From Hoylesella enoeca JCM 12259 (GTDB lineage Bacteria > Bacteroidota > Bacteroidia > Bacteroidales > Bacteroidaceae): 64,000 nucleotides of DNA. This document shows, piece after piece, positions 35,381-45,488 of this stretch. Made by a program: the position numbers and the translations under genes. A model generated the notes under the pieces. The model saw nothing but the letters and a program-made list of their open reading frames with translations, was not told where the DNA came from and made no database searches. The stretch's first letter is position 1. Every line of letters begins with the position of its first letter. The DNA lies in NCBI RefSeq assembly GCF_000613405.1, contig NZ_BAIX01000009.1:1-64000 (forward strand). The letters are read 5' to 3'.

Positions 35381-36709
35381 TTAATAGGGCGTCAGCGAAA
35401 CTGCCATATGATCCAAATCGAATGTCACGAACTTGAACTTCTGGAAGTATTCAAGACCTACATTGCCATCGAATGATGCCGGAATATTGCGGTCGGATTC
35501 CGCTTCCATACTGATAAAAACGTCGGGAAGTAGGTAGCTTATGCCTCCGATACCGAGCGAAAAGTCTTTCAGTAGATAGCCTTTGGTAACCGAGATGCCC
35601 CCTACTCCGGCCGAACTGTTCACCGTTCGGGCACCTTTATAAGTAATGACGGCGGCATTGCGTTTGAAATATCGATAATAGAGCGTGGCCAAATGGCCTG
35701 CTCCTGTATCGGGATTTACAATCAGCGTATCGCCGTCGTGCTCCATTTGTAATTGCATCAAACCGTTAGACGAGTTCATACAAAGATTCGGTTCCGACTT
35801 TGCGGGCACTTCACGGGAAACAAGCAGACGGTTGCCCGCAAAATCGATTTGCACCTTTCGCAGCAAACGCATCAGCGGAATACCCATTACACAGTCCATA
35901 TGACGCAGATATTGGTCGGCAACGGCATTGCCGGACGTGATTTTAATGACATTGAACGGCACATTGCGCAACACTAAGTTACCCAATTTCACTCGATCGG
36001 CAAGGGCCACTCCTCCCATCACCATATTCACACCGGCCACCCACGAACGCGCATCGATCATCCGCATACCGCACTTTCGAGCCAGCTCCGGCGATATAAT
36101 GTTGACACCGGCACCTGTATCGAAGTTGATATCACACCCTATTCCGTTCACCTCTGCGGGTATTGTCATCTGTATACTACGCTTTTTCTCAGGTCCGATC
36201 GAGTCGATACGGAAAGGAATGTCACACGCTTTGAGATCTCCCTCAACCTTATTGACAGCATATTTAGCCATCTCACGGAACTGCCTTTCGTGTGAAACAA
36301 ACATCCGAGCATACGTACTGTCGAGCTTGTTCTGCGCTTGTTGCAGAAAATCGCGTAGTATGTCGGCTGCCTTTTTGTTATGACCGGCCTTGCTCTCGTT
36401 TGCTGCCAGCAGGTAAACCATCGACTCGATGTTGGCTAATCCCATCTTGCTCCGATGCTCCTTCAGCAGCTTTCGAATCGAGATAGCGGCCTCCTCGGAA
36501 CGGTTGAAAGCGTCGTCGAGCAGGGCCTTGGCCATATCCCTAAGGAAAGGCGACATCAAGTGACTCTCTGTCTGATATATTTTCCGCAGACGAAACCAGT
36601 CGGATGCATTCATCGCAGCACCCGCCCGCTCGTCTGCTAATTGTGCCATTGCTCCGCCGCAAACGATTAGCAGCCACACCAGTGTCAAGATTCTATGAAC
36701 GTTTCTCAT
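35381..36709 (-). CDS. Secreted retropepsin-like aspartyl protease family protein
   Basis: 442 residues from the ATG at 36709, which gives a proper signal peptide (VHRILTLVWLLIVCGGAMAQ); the longer frame to 36808 does not. After a helical TPR-like region (about 25-150), two aspartyl protease units each carry an active-site triad: INFDTGAGVNII near residue 200 and VNPDTGAGHLAT near residue 335. Two motifs in one chain mean a pseudo-symmetric monomeric enzyme is possible. It is convergent with the M16 gene, so the region carries two extracytoplasmic peptidases side by side. The substrate is unknown. Confidence 0.8.
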   Translation of the reverse strand: MRNVHRILTLVWLLIVCGGAMAQLADERAGAAMNASDWFRLRKIYQTESHLMSPFLRDMAKALLDDAFNRSEEAAISIRKLLKEHRSKMGLANIESMVYLLAANESKAGHNKKAADILRDFLQQAQNKLDSTYARMFVSHERQFREMAKYAVNKVEGDLKACDIPFRIDSIGPEKKRSIQMTIPAEVNGIGCDINFDTGAGVNIISPELARKCGMRMIDARSWVAGVNMVMGGVALADRVKLGNLVLRNVPFNVIKITSGNAVADQYLRHMDCVMGIPLMRLLRKVQIDFAGNRLLVSREVPAKSEPNLCMNSSNGLMQLQMEHDGDTLIVNPDTGAGHLATLYYRYFKRNAAVITYKGARTVNSSAGVGGISVTKGYLLKDFSLGIGGISYLLPDVFISMEAESDRNIPASFDGNVGLEYFQKFKFVTFDLDHMAVSLTPY

Positions 36710-36788
36710 GCTGATTCTCCTTTGATGAATATGTCGTAAAGATATGAAAAATAATGATATAAAAAACGGAGAATGATCAAAAATCGCA

Positions 36789-36876
36789 CAACTCACCGTT
36801 AATCGCACGCTGATTAACGCTTAAACGCACTGCAACTAACGGTTAGTTACAGTGCGTTTAACAGTTGATTGGAAAG
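36789..36876. repeat. 22-bp palindromic tandem array C (4 units)
   Basis: Units begin at 36789, 36811, 36833 and 36855. Unit 3 contains the full palindrome CAACTAACGGTTAGTT. It ends 14 bases before the stop of the desulfidase-family gene and so lies in that transcript's 3' region. Confidence 0.88.
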
Positions 36877-36890
36877 CAGTTGGAGCTGTC

Positions 36891-38181
36891 CTAACAATTG
36901 CCCTTGTGTGTCATGATGTCTAAAACCATTTCGTCGGTGGTGCACATGGCATCTGCTCCGATACTTGTCAGATTCCGGATAGAACGGTCTACATCGTCAT
37001 CGATGATACCTTCGGCCGACGTTACACACCTGCCTTCCATCGAAAGAAGGGCCGAAAGAAGGGCCGTTGACACACCGGAAGAAACTTTCAGAGAACAGCT
37101 TGGCTTGGCTCCGTCGCACAACATACCTGCTAAATTGGCGATCATATTCTTTATGGAATGGCAGATTTGCTCGTAGTTGCCACCCATTAGATACGTAATG
37201 CCACAGCTGCTACCCGTAGATGCCACCACACAACCGCACAAAGCGGAAAGCTTACCGAGGCTCTGCTTGATGTAAATGGCTGTGAGATGGCTTAACACCA
37301 ATGCCCGAATAAGTTCTTCTTCGGTGTTGTTGTTCTCTTGCGCATAAACAACGACAGGGTTGGTAGCGCATATTCCTTGGTTACCTGACCCCGAATTGCT
37401 CATCACAGGAATCATTGCGCCACCCATACGAGCATCGCAGGCTGAGGCCGTTCGCGATATAATGTGCGAGTAAATGCTGTCGCCGAAGATGCCGTGACTT
37501 AGTGGACGGCTCATCGTTTTTCCTAAACAGTGGCCGTAATTGCCTTTGAGCGACTCCTCAGCAGCTTTGATATTGTAGTCGCGTGTTTTCAAAATGAAAC
37601 GGAGTTCATCAATCGGCGCAGTTGTGGCAAAGTCGTAAACCAATCGCATATTGAGTTGGATGTCTCCCTCTTCGGTTGCTGTTGAGGCTTGATGACGCTA
37701 TCCAATAGGGCGTTCCCATCTTTTTCTATGTACACGAAATTCGTATGTCCGCCCGCAATAATAGCTGTCGCACTATGATTTTGAGCTTCACAGACGATCT
37801 CTATATAAAGTTTCTCCGTGATATTTTGTTTCAGTTGGATGCTGATTCGGTTTTCTTTGGTAAGCGTTTTACCTTCTTCGAGCGTCTCGGGAGTAAGATC
37901 TTTAATAACCTCTAATTGATATTCAGACTTTCCTACGATAGCTCCGAGGGCGATAGCAATGGGTAATCCGATCATTCCCGTACCTGGAATGCCTACTCCC
38001 ATTGCGTTTTTCAGGATATTGGCACTCAACAGTGCCGTGATCTTTTCAGGTTTCCGACCAAGCGTTTCAGTCGCTCGAGCCGTGCAGAGAGCCACCGCCA
38101 TAGGCTCCGTACACCTACGGCGGGGACTACCTCTTTATGAATTAAGGTGAGAATCTTATCTCGTGTGTCTTTGGTCAGCAT
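36891..38181 (-). CDS. L-cysteine desulfidase / serine dehydratase alpha family protein (two frame breaks)
   Basis: The reconstructed product is 430 residues, the usual length of the CyuA/YhaM (UPF0597) family, whose members release sulfide or ammonia from cysteine or serine using an iron-sulfur cluster. The N-terminal EVVPAVGCTEP cluster motif appears only after adding one base near 38113; as given, the frame reads VGVRS. A second break near 37682 separates GNALLDSVIKPQ from EEGDIQLNMRLVYDF. Later motifs are GSGNQGICATNP and CGCVVASTGSSCG. The start ATG at 38181 fits MLTKDTRDKIL. It ends up one base from dsbD, in the same direction, so the two are probably cotranscribed, linking cysteine breakdown and thiol redox (inference). 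Confidence 0.8.
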
Positions 38182-38182
38182 T

Positions 38183-40251
38183 TTAGCGTCGATAGTTTTC
38201 TAATCCTTTGTCTAAGAATTCCAAGTAAGCGGGAATGTCTTCTTTATAAGAATACGATCCTGTTAGTGGGTTTCCTTGATTGTCGACAGCCACATAGAAA
38301 GGCTGAGCGTTGGCTCCGAACTTGCTACTTTGCAGATAACTCCATTTGTCTCCGATAGTTCTTAGTGTACGCTTCTGCCCGTTCAGTTCGATTTCCATCG
38401 GTTGAGCGAGCGGTGTTTTATCGTCGACAAACAACGAGATGAGCACATAATCCTTGGTAAGTTTATCCGAGACGCGCGCGTCTGTCCACACGGCGGCCTC
38501 CATCTTACGACAATTCACACAGCCGAAACCAGTGAAGTCGATCAGAACCGGCTTTCCTTGTGCTTTGGCTGCAGCCATTCCTTCCTCATAATTGGTATAT
38601 TTCGCTTCCACTGTCTTGGTATTCAGATTGAAGTCTTGCGTGTTGATAGGCGGTGCAAAGGCGCTGACAGCCTTGCAAGGAGCCCCCCAAAGCCCGGGAA
38701 TCATATAAATCGTGAAAGCCAACGAACACAATCCGAGCATAATACAAGCCACTGGCATCGGCTTATTTAACTCTCCGCCGATGGTGTCGCTTTGGAACTT
38801 CAGCGAGCCGATAAGATAGAGTCCCAGTGCGCCGAATATCACAATCCACAGTGAAAGGAACACTTCACGGTCGAGAATGTGCCATCCATAGGCGAGATCG
38901 GCTACTGAAAGGAACTTCAAAGCGAATGCAAGTTCTATAAAACCGAGCACGACTTTCACCGTGTTCATCCACGAACCGGACTTCGGCGCTTGTTTCAAGA
39001 GCGACGGGAACAATGCAAACAGGGTGAAAGGAAGCGCTAATGCCACTGCAAAACCGAACATTCCGACTGCCGGACCTACCCAATTGCCCGACGTTACGGT
39101 CTGAACGAGCAGCAATCCGATGATGGGTGCGGTACAAGAAAATGATACCAGCACCAGCGTAAACGCCATTAAGAATATCGAAATGAGACCGGTGGCCTGC
39201 GAAGCCTTAGAATCTACGGAGTTAGCCCAGCTGTCCGGCAACTTGATTTCAAACCAACCGAAAAACGAAAAGGCAAAAGCAACGAGCAATGCAAATAAAA
39301 AGATGTTGAAGACTGCATTCGTAGAGAGTTCATTAAGCTTGCTGGGACCGAAGAGGGCAGTGATAATTAAGCCTAAACCTAAATAAATAACGATAATCGA
39401 GATGCCGTAAGTAATGGCGTCGCGGACACCTTTGCGTTTGTCGTCTTTGGACCGTTTGAGGAAGAAACTGACTGTCATCGGGATGATAGGCCATATACAC
39501 GGCATTACCAAAGCCAACAAACCGCCCACCAACCCCATTAAAAAGATGTAGAGTAATGAATGGTTCGCAATATCATTTGTACCGCCGAAAGCCTGTAACT
39601 GTTGAACGACGGGATTCCAAAGCGCCTGTTCTTCTCCCGCCGACAACTGTACATTGGCAGCTGAATCGACGCGAGCTCCGGCGGCATTCTCAGTCATTGA
39701 CACAGCCGAATCAGCTTTTACCGCAGCAGAGGTGCTCGGATCTATCTGTTCGTCAGCGCCTTGCGGTTCGTTTTTTTTTATGTTATCGGCAGCCACGGCA
39801 GGCGATTTCCCGCTCTGTTTGATACTGACCGACGTCGGCGGCATACAGTTTTGATCATTGCAAGCACCGTATTCCAAATAAGCATCGATGGTATAATTGG
39901 GTTTCGTGAATTTCACTTTCTGCACGAATTGCACGCTACCCTCGAAATAACGGAGTTTCATTTCAAACAGCTTATCATACTGTGCGATCTCCTTCCCACG
40001 CGGAGTAAGCTTCCCGACAAGTTCAACACCATCGAGCTTCGTCACATTAAACGTGGCGGAAATGGGCCCGTCACTTCCCAAGTTAGTTGAATACACATGC
40101 CACCCAGCATCGATTTTCCCACTGAAAACAATCTCGCTTCGGCCGTCTTGTTGGTTTTCAGCTGCGTGGAGAACTTCACCGGATTGAGCATTTGTGCATT
40201 GGCAATCAGTGCAAAGAGCAGGCATGTTGCCAGCGTCATCATTTTTTTCAT
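38183..40251 (-). CDS. dsbD: DsbD-type protein-disulfide reductase (one frame break)
   Basis: The reconstructed product is 689 residues. The signal peptide MKKMMTLATCLLFALIANAQ starts at 40251 in one frame, and the rest continues in the neighbouring frame after a base is added near 40136-40137. It has an N-terminal periplasmic domain with a CNDQNC-type cysteine pair (about 120-150), then eight membrane helices (about 225-530) containing the redox cysteines in LVMPCIWPIIP and SFSCTAPIIG. A C-terminal thioredoxin domain has GFGCVNCRKME as active site. DsbD carries electrons from cytoplasmic thioredoxin to the periplasm and could supply the thioredoxin-type proteins of the nearby SusCD operons. 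Confidence 0.87.
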
Positions 40252-40474
40252 ATACGATTTATGTTTGAGGCTTGATTTATTTGTTATTATATAATACGTC
40301 AGTAAAACCAAGAATGTTACTTTGCACTGCTCTTTTTCTAAATTTTTAACGATAAAGAACCGCCAATTACTCTTTATTTCATCTGTGAAACAGCGATTGG
40401 CGATATGAAAATAGATGACAAAAGCATAATTAAATCATGAGCAATCAAATTGTGATGAGCGACGATCAACGTTT

Positions 40475-40562
40475 CAACTAACAGTGAATCGCAGCCCAAC
40501 TAACCGTTAATCAGTGTGCAACTAACCGTTAGTTGCAGTGCGATTAACTGTCAATTGAAACA
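40475..40562. repeat. 22-bp palindromic tandem array D (4 units)
   Basis: Units begin at 40475, 40497, 40519 and 40541. Unit 3 holds the perfect palindrome CAACTAACCGTTAGTTG. The array ends 3 bases before the -33 box of the GH92 promoter. Confidence 0.9.
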
Positions 40563-40565
40563 GCA

Positions 40566-40597
40566 TTTGGCGAATCGGCATATTTTCAGTATCTTTG
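40566..40597 (+). promoter_or_regulatory. Promoter of the GH92-MFS-GH130 operon
   Basis: TTTG (40566-40569) and TATCTTTG (40590-40597) with a 20-base spacer. The ATG at 40625 gives a leader of about 20 bases. Confidence 0.75.
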
Positions 40598-40624
40598 TTG
40601 CCGTAATTATTACTTAATCGACAA

Positions 40625-42909
40625 ATGAGAACGCATTCGAAATGGTTGTTATTACTCGCCTTGTCGCTGTTTGTCGGAGCGACACGCGCAACGGATTTCG
40701 TAGACTATGCGAGTCCGCTTGTGGGCACGGCGTCTTCTTACGAACTGTCGGCGGGCAACACTTATCCCGTTATTGCGATGCCGTGGGGGATGAATTTCTG
40801 GACACCGCAGACCGGAAAGATGGGCGACGGATGGGTATATCGCTATACGGATCATAAGATTCGGGGATTTAAACAGACGCATCAGCCGAGTCCGTGGATT
40901 AATGATTACGGACAGTTTTCATTGATGCCGATGACCGGCAGAGCCGTATTCGATGAGGATAAACGGGCCAGCTGGTTCTCGCATAAGGCCGAAACGGTGG
41001 CTCCTTATTATTATAAGGTATACTTGGCAGACTATGATGTGACCACGGAAATTGCTCCGACGGAACGCGCGGCGATGTTTCGCATCACTTATCCCGATAC
41101 CGACAGTGCTTTTGTCGTTATCGATGCGTTTGATAAAGAGTCGTATGTCAAGGTAGAACCTGAGGCTCATCGCATTGTGGGTTATACCACCCGAAACAGT
41201 GGCGGAGTGCCTAAGAATTTCCGAAACTATTTTGTTGTGGAATTCATTAGCGGCTTTTCGCATTGTGATTTGGTATTGAATGGCCGCCGACTGACGGATC
41301 TTCGCACAGCGAAAAGCCATCACTCTGGAGCCATTGTAAGTTTTTCGGCTTGCAAAGGGGCTCCCGTGGTTCTGCGGGTGGCTTCTTCTTTCATCAGTGA
41401 AGAGCAGGCTTTGCGCAATCTCGAAGAGTTGGGCAGCGACGATTTCGATACGGTCAAAGAGAAAGGGAAGCGTCGGTGGAACGACGTTTTGAGTCGCATC
41501 GAGGTGCAAGACACCGATGTTGACCGTCTGCGTACATTCTATTCGTGCCTTTATCGGTCGCTCTTATTCCCGCGTCAGTTGGCGGAATACGATGCTGATG
41601 GTCGTCCTTGGCATTACAGTCCATACAATGGGCAGGTGCTTCCAGGCCTGATGTACACCGATACGGGCTTCTGGGACACGTTCAGGAGCCTCTTTCCGTT
41701 GCTTAATCTGCTGTATCCCGAGGTGAGCAAACGTGTACAAGAGGGACTCGTTAACGCTTATCAAGAGAGTGGTTTCTTGCCCGAATGGGCCAGTCCGGGG
41801 CATCGCGACTGTATGGTTGGCAACAATTCGGCCTCTGTTGTGGCCGATGCTTACCTCAAAGGCGTGCGTATCGGCAACATCGATACATTGTGGCAGGCCG
41901 TTGTTCACGGTGCTAACGCGGTACATCCCACGGTTTCTTCCACCGGTCGGCAGGGCTTTCAGTATTACAACCGACTTGGATTCGTGCCTTATGATGTGAA
42001 AATCAATGAGAGCGTAGCGCGTACTTTGGAATACGCTTACGATGACTGGTGTATCTATCAGTTAGGGAAAGCGTTGGGAAAGAGTGCTCGTGAGATCGGT
42101 GTTTACCGCCGTCGGGCTCTTAATTATCGAAAAGTATTTGACCGAGAGACCTCTCTGATGCGCGGGAAAAACAAGAATGGACGCTTTCAACAACCGTTCA
42201 ATCCACTGAAATGGGGCGACGCTTTCACCGAGGGTAACAGTTGGCATTACACGTGGTCGGTGTTTCACGACCCGCAAGGTCTTATTGATTTGATGGGTGG
42301 ACGTGCCCGATTCAATGCGATGATGGACTCCGTTTTCCGCCTTCCACCTGTTTTTGACGACAGCTATTACGGTCAAGTGATTCATGAAATACGCGAGATG
42401 CAGGTGATGAATATGGGTAATTATGCCCACGGCAACCAGCCCATTCAGCATCAGATTTATCTATATGATTGGTCGGGACAGCCTGGAAGACCCAGTTTTG
42501 GGTGCGCGAGGTAATGAACCGACTGTATTCGGCCGCGCCAGATGGTTATTGCGGCGACGAAGATAACGGTCAGACATCGGCTTGGTACGTGTTTTCGGCC
42601 TTGGGATTCTATCCCGTTTGTCCCGCCACTGACCAATATGCGATCGGCGCTCCGCTGTTTCGGCGTGCCTTGTTGCATCTCACTGACGGGCGGACTGTCA
42701 CCCTTTCGGCTCCTGCCAACAGCGACTCCTGTCGTTATATCGGGGCTATCAGTATTGACGGAAAGTCCTATACGAAGACCTATTTCACGCATGACGAACT
42801 GTTGCAAGGCCCTATAATTAGTTTCGATATGCGTTCGCAGCCCGTTAAAACGTGGGGAACGGGTGCAGGAGATGTCCCTTATTCGTTCACAAATTACAAC
42901 TATCGATAA
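40625..42909 (+). CDS. GH92 family alpha-mannosidase (one frame break)
   Basis: The reconstructed product is 761 residues with a signal peptide (LLLLALSLFVGATRATD). It has the GH92 layout: an N-terminal beta-sandwich (about 25-270) and an (alpha/alpha)6 catalytic domain. Landmarks are DTGFWDTFRSLFPLL near residue 345, HGNQPIQHQIYLY near 605, and CGDEDNGQTSAWYVFSALG near 645, where the acidic catalytic residues and calcium ligands lie. The frame breaks at 42484: adding a T to CCTGG restores QPWKTQFWVREVMN and joins the two parts. GH92 enzymes are calcium-dependent exo-alpha-mannosidases acting on N-glycans and yeast mannan. It heads an operon with a sugar transporter and GH130. Confidence 0.87.
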
Positions 42910-44189
42910 ATGAAACAATTCTCAACAACCCGTCGGGTGAGCCCTATTGCGTGGGTGCCCACGCTCTATTTTGCAATGGGTATGCCCTTTGTGGTGCTTA
43001 ATATGGTGTGCTCGCTGATGTACAAAGGCCTTAATGTATCCGACACCGAGATAACATTCTGGACGGGACTCATTATGTTTCCGTGGACGTTGAAGCCCCT
43101 TTGGAGTCCGTTTTTGGAAATGTACCGTACCAAAAAGTTCTTTGTCGTCCTTACACAGATGCTCACCGGTGTGATGTTTGCATTGTTGGCATTCTCTCTT
43201 CATTTGCTTCATTCTTCCCGATCACGGTCGGCATTCTTGCAGTTATCGCTTTGAGTGGGGCTACACACGACATTGCTGCCGACGGAACATATATGTCTGC
43301 GCTCACTACTGATGAGCAATCGAAGTGGATCGGATGGCAAGGCGCCTTTTATAATATCGCAAAGATCGTAGCTACGGGCGGCTTGGTATATCTTGCCGGA
43401 GTGTTTATTGATCGCTTCGGCGTGGTTAATTCGTGGACGATCATAATGCTGATTATCGGTATTATAATGCTCGTTTTGGGCTGTTATCACTTCTTTATCC
43501 TGCCGGGCGGAGGTAAACAGCTGGCCGAAAACAGGTCGCTGAAAGAGTCATTATATGAGCTTTGGACCGTGTTTGTGGATTTCTTCCAGAAGAAACACAT
43601 TGTCTATTACCTCTTTTTCATCATTCTTTATCGCTTTGCCGAGGGCTTCGTAATGAAGATTGTGCCGCTATTTCTTAAAGCACCGAGGGCAGATCAGGGG
43701 CTTGGTTTGGGCGAACGGGAGATAGGTTTGTGTTACGGAACGTTCGGAGCGGCTGCTTTTGTCATCGGATCGATACTTGCCGGCTATTACATTGCACATC
43801 GCGGACTGCGCAAATCGCTGTTTTCATTGGCCTTGGTATTCAACTTACCTTTCGTGGCTTACACCCTTCTGGCTTTTTACCAGCCGCAAAGTCTGTGGCT
43901 GATAGGCAGCGGAATCGTCCTCGAATACTTCGGTTACGGATTCGGTTTCGTAGGTTTGACGCTCTTTATGATGCAGCAAATCGCGCCGGGAAAGCATCAG
44001 ATGTCTCACTATGCATTTGCTTCGGGCATTATGAACCTTGGAGTTATGCTGCCGGGAATGCTCAGCGGTGCGGTGAGCGACGCTTTGGGCTATCGCCATT
44101 TCTTTGTATTCGTGCTCTTCTGCACCATTCCCGCCCTCCTCATCACGTGGTTCGTACCTTTCACTTACGACGAGAATAACAAACAATAA
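42910..44189 (+). CDS. MFS transporter, probable sugar permease (one frame break)
   Basis: The reconstructed product is 426 residues with about 12 hydrophobic segments. It starts immediately after the GH92 stop. The opening [20 protein letters not shown] and the following [16 protein letters not shown] resemble AmpG/PAT-type MFS permeases found in Bacteroidetes glycan loci. The frame breaks near 43207: adding a C to give TTGCCTTCA joins [10 protein letters not shown] to [12 protein letters not shown]. It would carry the released mannoside or disaccharide across the inner membrane to the cytoplasmic GH130 phosphorylase. The substrate is inferred from the neighbours. Confidence 0.8.
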
Positions 44190-44199
44190 ATCATTCATA

Positions 44200-45198
44200 A
44201 TGAATCATCTAACAATTCAAGGTCAGCCGCTTCCGCAAATGCCGTGGGAAGATCGGCCGTCAGACAGCAATGCGGTGATGTGGCGTTGCAGTGCCAATCC
44301 TATTATTCCACGGGATCTTTTACCTACATCCAACAGTATTTTCAACAGTGCCGTCGTACCGTTCGGTACCGGTTATGCCGGCGTTTTCCGTTGCGACGAC
44401 ACCAACCGACGGATGGTGCTGCACGCAGGATTTAGTGATGACGGTGTGAATTGGCGCATCAACGAAGCCCCTTTACGCTTTGAATGCGATGATCCGGAAG
44501 TCGGTCAGTGGGTCTATGGCTATGATCCGCGGGTCTGTTTCATTGAAGATCGCTACTATGTAACGTGGTGTAATGGTTATTTCGGCCCTACCATAGGCGT
44601 GGCTTACACGTTCGACTTCAAGACTTTCTATCAAGTTGAGAACGCATTCTTGCCTTACAACCGCAATGGAGTACTCTTCCCGCGGAAGATTAATGGGCAT
44701 TTTGCAATGCTTTCACGCCCCAGCGACACCGGACATACGCCTTTCGGAGATATCTTTTACAGTCAATCGCCCGACTTAGAGTATTGGGGACGCCATCGAC
44801 ACGTGATGTCCCCGGCTGCCTTTGAACAAAGTGCGTGGCAGTGTATGAAGATTGGTGCAGGGCCGATTCCTATCGAAACGTCCGAGGGTTGGCTGCTGTT
44901 CTATCACGGTGTGTTGCGTTCTTGCAACGGATATGTATACAGTTTCGGATCGGCTTTGCTTGATTTGGAACAGCCGTGGAAGCCTATTTACCGGTCGGGA
45001 CCTTATTTAATAAGTCCCCAAAAACCGTATGAATGTATGGGAGATGTGCCTAATGTCTGTTTCCCTTGCGCCGAATTACACGACCCCGAGACCGGTCGCG
45101 TGGCCGTATATTATGGTTGTGCCGACACGGTTACAGGCTTAGCATTCGGTTATATACCCGAAATCATCGAGTTTACAAGGAAGACCAGCATCATATAA
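44200..45198 (+). CDS. GH130 family beta-mannoside phosphorylase
   Basis: A 332-residue five-bladed propeller enzyme of GH130, without signal peptide, so cytoplasmic. The general acid Asp is in [15 protein letters not shown] near residue 110. Other family landmarks are [15 protein letters not shown], with phosphate-contact residues, [20 protein letters not shown], and the final [16 protein letters not shown]. It starts 10 bases after the MFS stop. With GH92 and a permease the likely substrate is Man-beta-1,4-GlcNAc from N-glycan cores, though mannosylglucose or mannobiose phosphorylases share these motifs. A strong terminator follows at 45247. Confidence 0.85.
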   Translation: MNHLTIQGQPLPQMPWEDRPSDSNAVMWRCSANPIIPRDLLPTSNSIFNSAVVPFGTGYAGVFRCDDTNRRMVLHAGFSDDGVNWRINEAPLRFECDDPEVGQWVYGYDPRVCFIEDRYYVTWCNGYFGPTIGVAYTFDFKTFYQVENAFLPYNRNGVLFPRKINGHFAMLSRPSDTGHTPFGDIFYSQSPDLEYWGRHRHVMSPAAFEQSAWQCMKIGAGPIPIETSEGWLLFYHGVLRSCNGYVYSFGSALLDLEQPWKPIYRSGPYLISPQKPYECMGDVPNVCFPCAELHDPETGRVAVYYGCADTVTGLAFGYIPEIIEFTRKTSII

Positions 45199-45246
45199 AG
45201 GATTAATTCACAATGTAGGATGCATACTGTCATAATTTGGCAGTAT

Positions 45247-45286
45247 AAAGGTATGTTCGCACCACTTTGTCGGCGGGCATACCTTT
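45247..45286 (+). terminator. Terminator of the GH92-MFS-GH130 operon
   Basis: AAAGGTATG (45247-45255) pairs with CATACCTTT (45278-45286), with an inner CGC/GCG pairing, followed by GGTTTTTTAC. Confidence 0.8.
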
Positions 45287-45303
45287 GGTTTTTTACGACG
45301 TTG

Positions 45304-45391
45304 CGAAAAGCATCTGATTGGCGTGCAACTAACGGTTAGTTGGCACGCGATTAACGCTTAGTCGGACGATGAAAAACATCATTTTGCAACC
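45304..45391. repeat. 22-bp palindromic tandem array E (4 units)
   Basis: Units begin at 45304, 45326, 45348 and 45370. Unit 2 holds CAACTAACGGTTAGTTG; units 1 and 4 are the GAAAA type. It lies between the GH130 terminator and the rpoN promoter. Confidence 0.85.
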
Positions 45392-45426
45392 TGGGTTTTA
45401 TCCCATCGAAAAATCATATCTTTTGT

Positions 45427-45457
45427 TTTGCAGTCTCTTTGATTTGCACTAACTTTG
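45427..45457 (+). promoter_or_regulatory. Promoter of rpoN
   Basis: TTTG (45427-45430) and TAACTTTG (45450-45457) with a 19-base spacer. The leader to the ATG at 45489 is about 25 bases. Confidence 0.7.
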
Positions 45458-45488
45458 CAAGCAACAAACAACGACGTTACCAATCATC

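Larger units (their letters stand above)
40252..40624. other. Divergent intergenic region between dsbD and the GH92 gene
   Basis: Contains array D (40475-40562) immediately followed by the GH92 promoter (40566-40597). 40252-40474 shows no supported gene. Confidence 0.5.

Noticed and set aside
36789-36876. Plasmid-type iteron origin
   Set aside because: 22-bp iterons do occur in plasmid origins, but here ten arrays are scattered among chromosomal housekeeping genes with no replication initiator gene.
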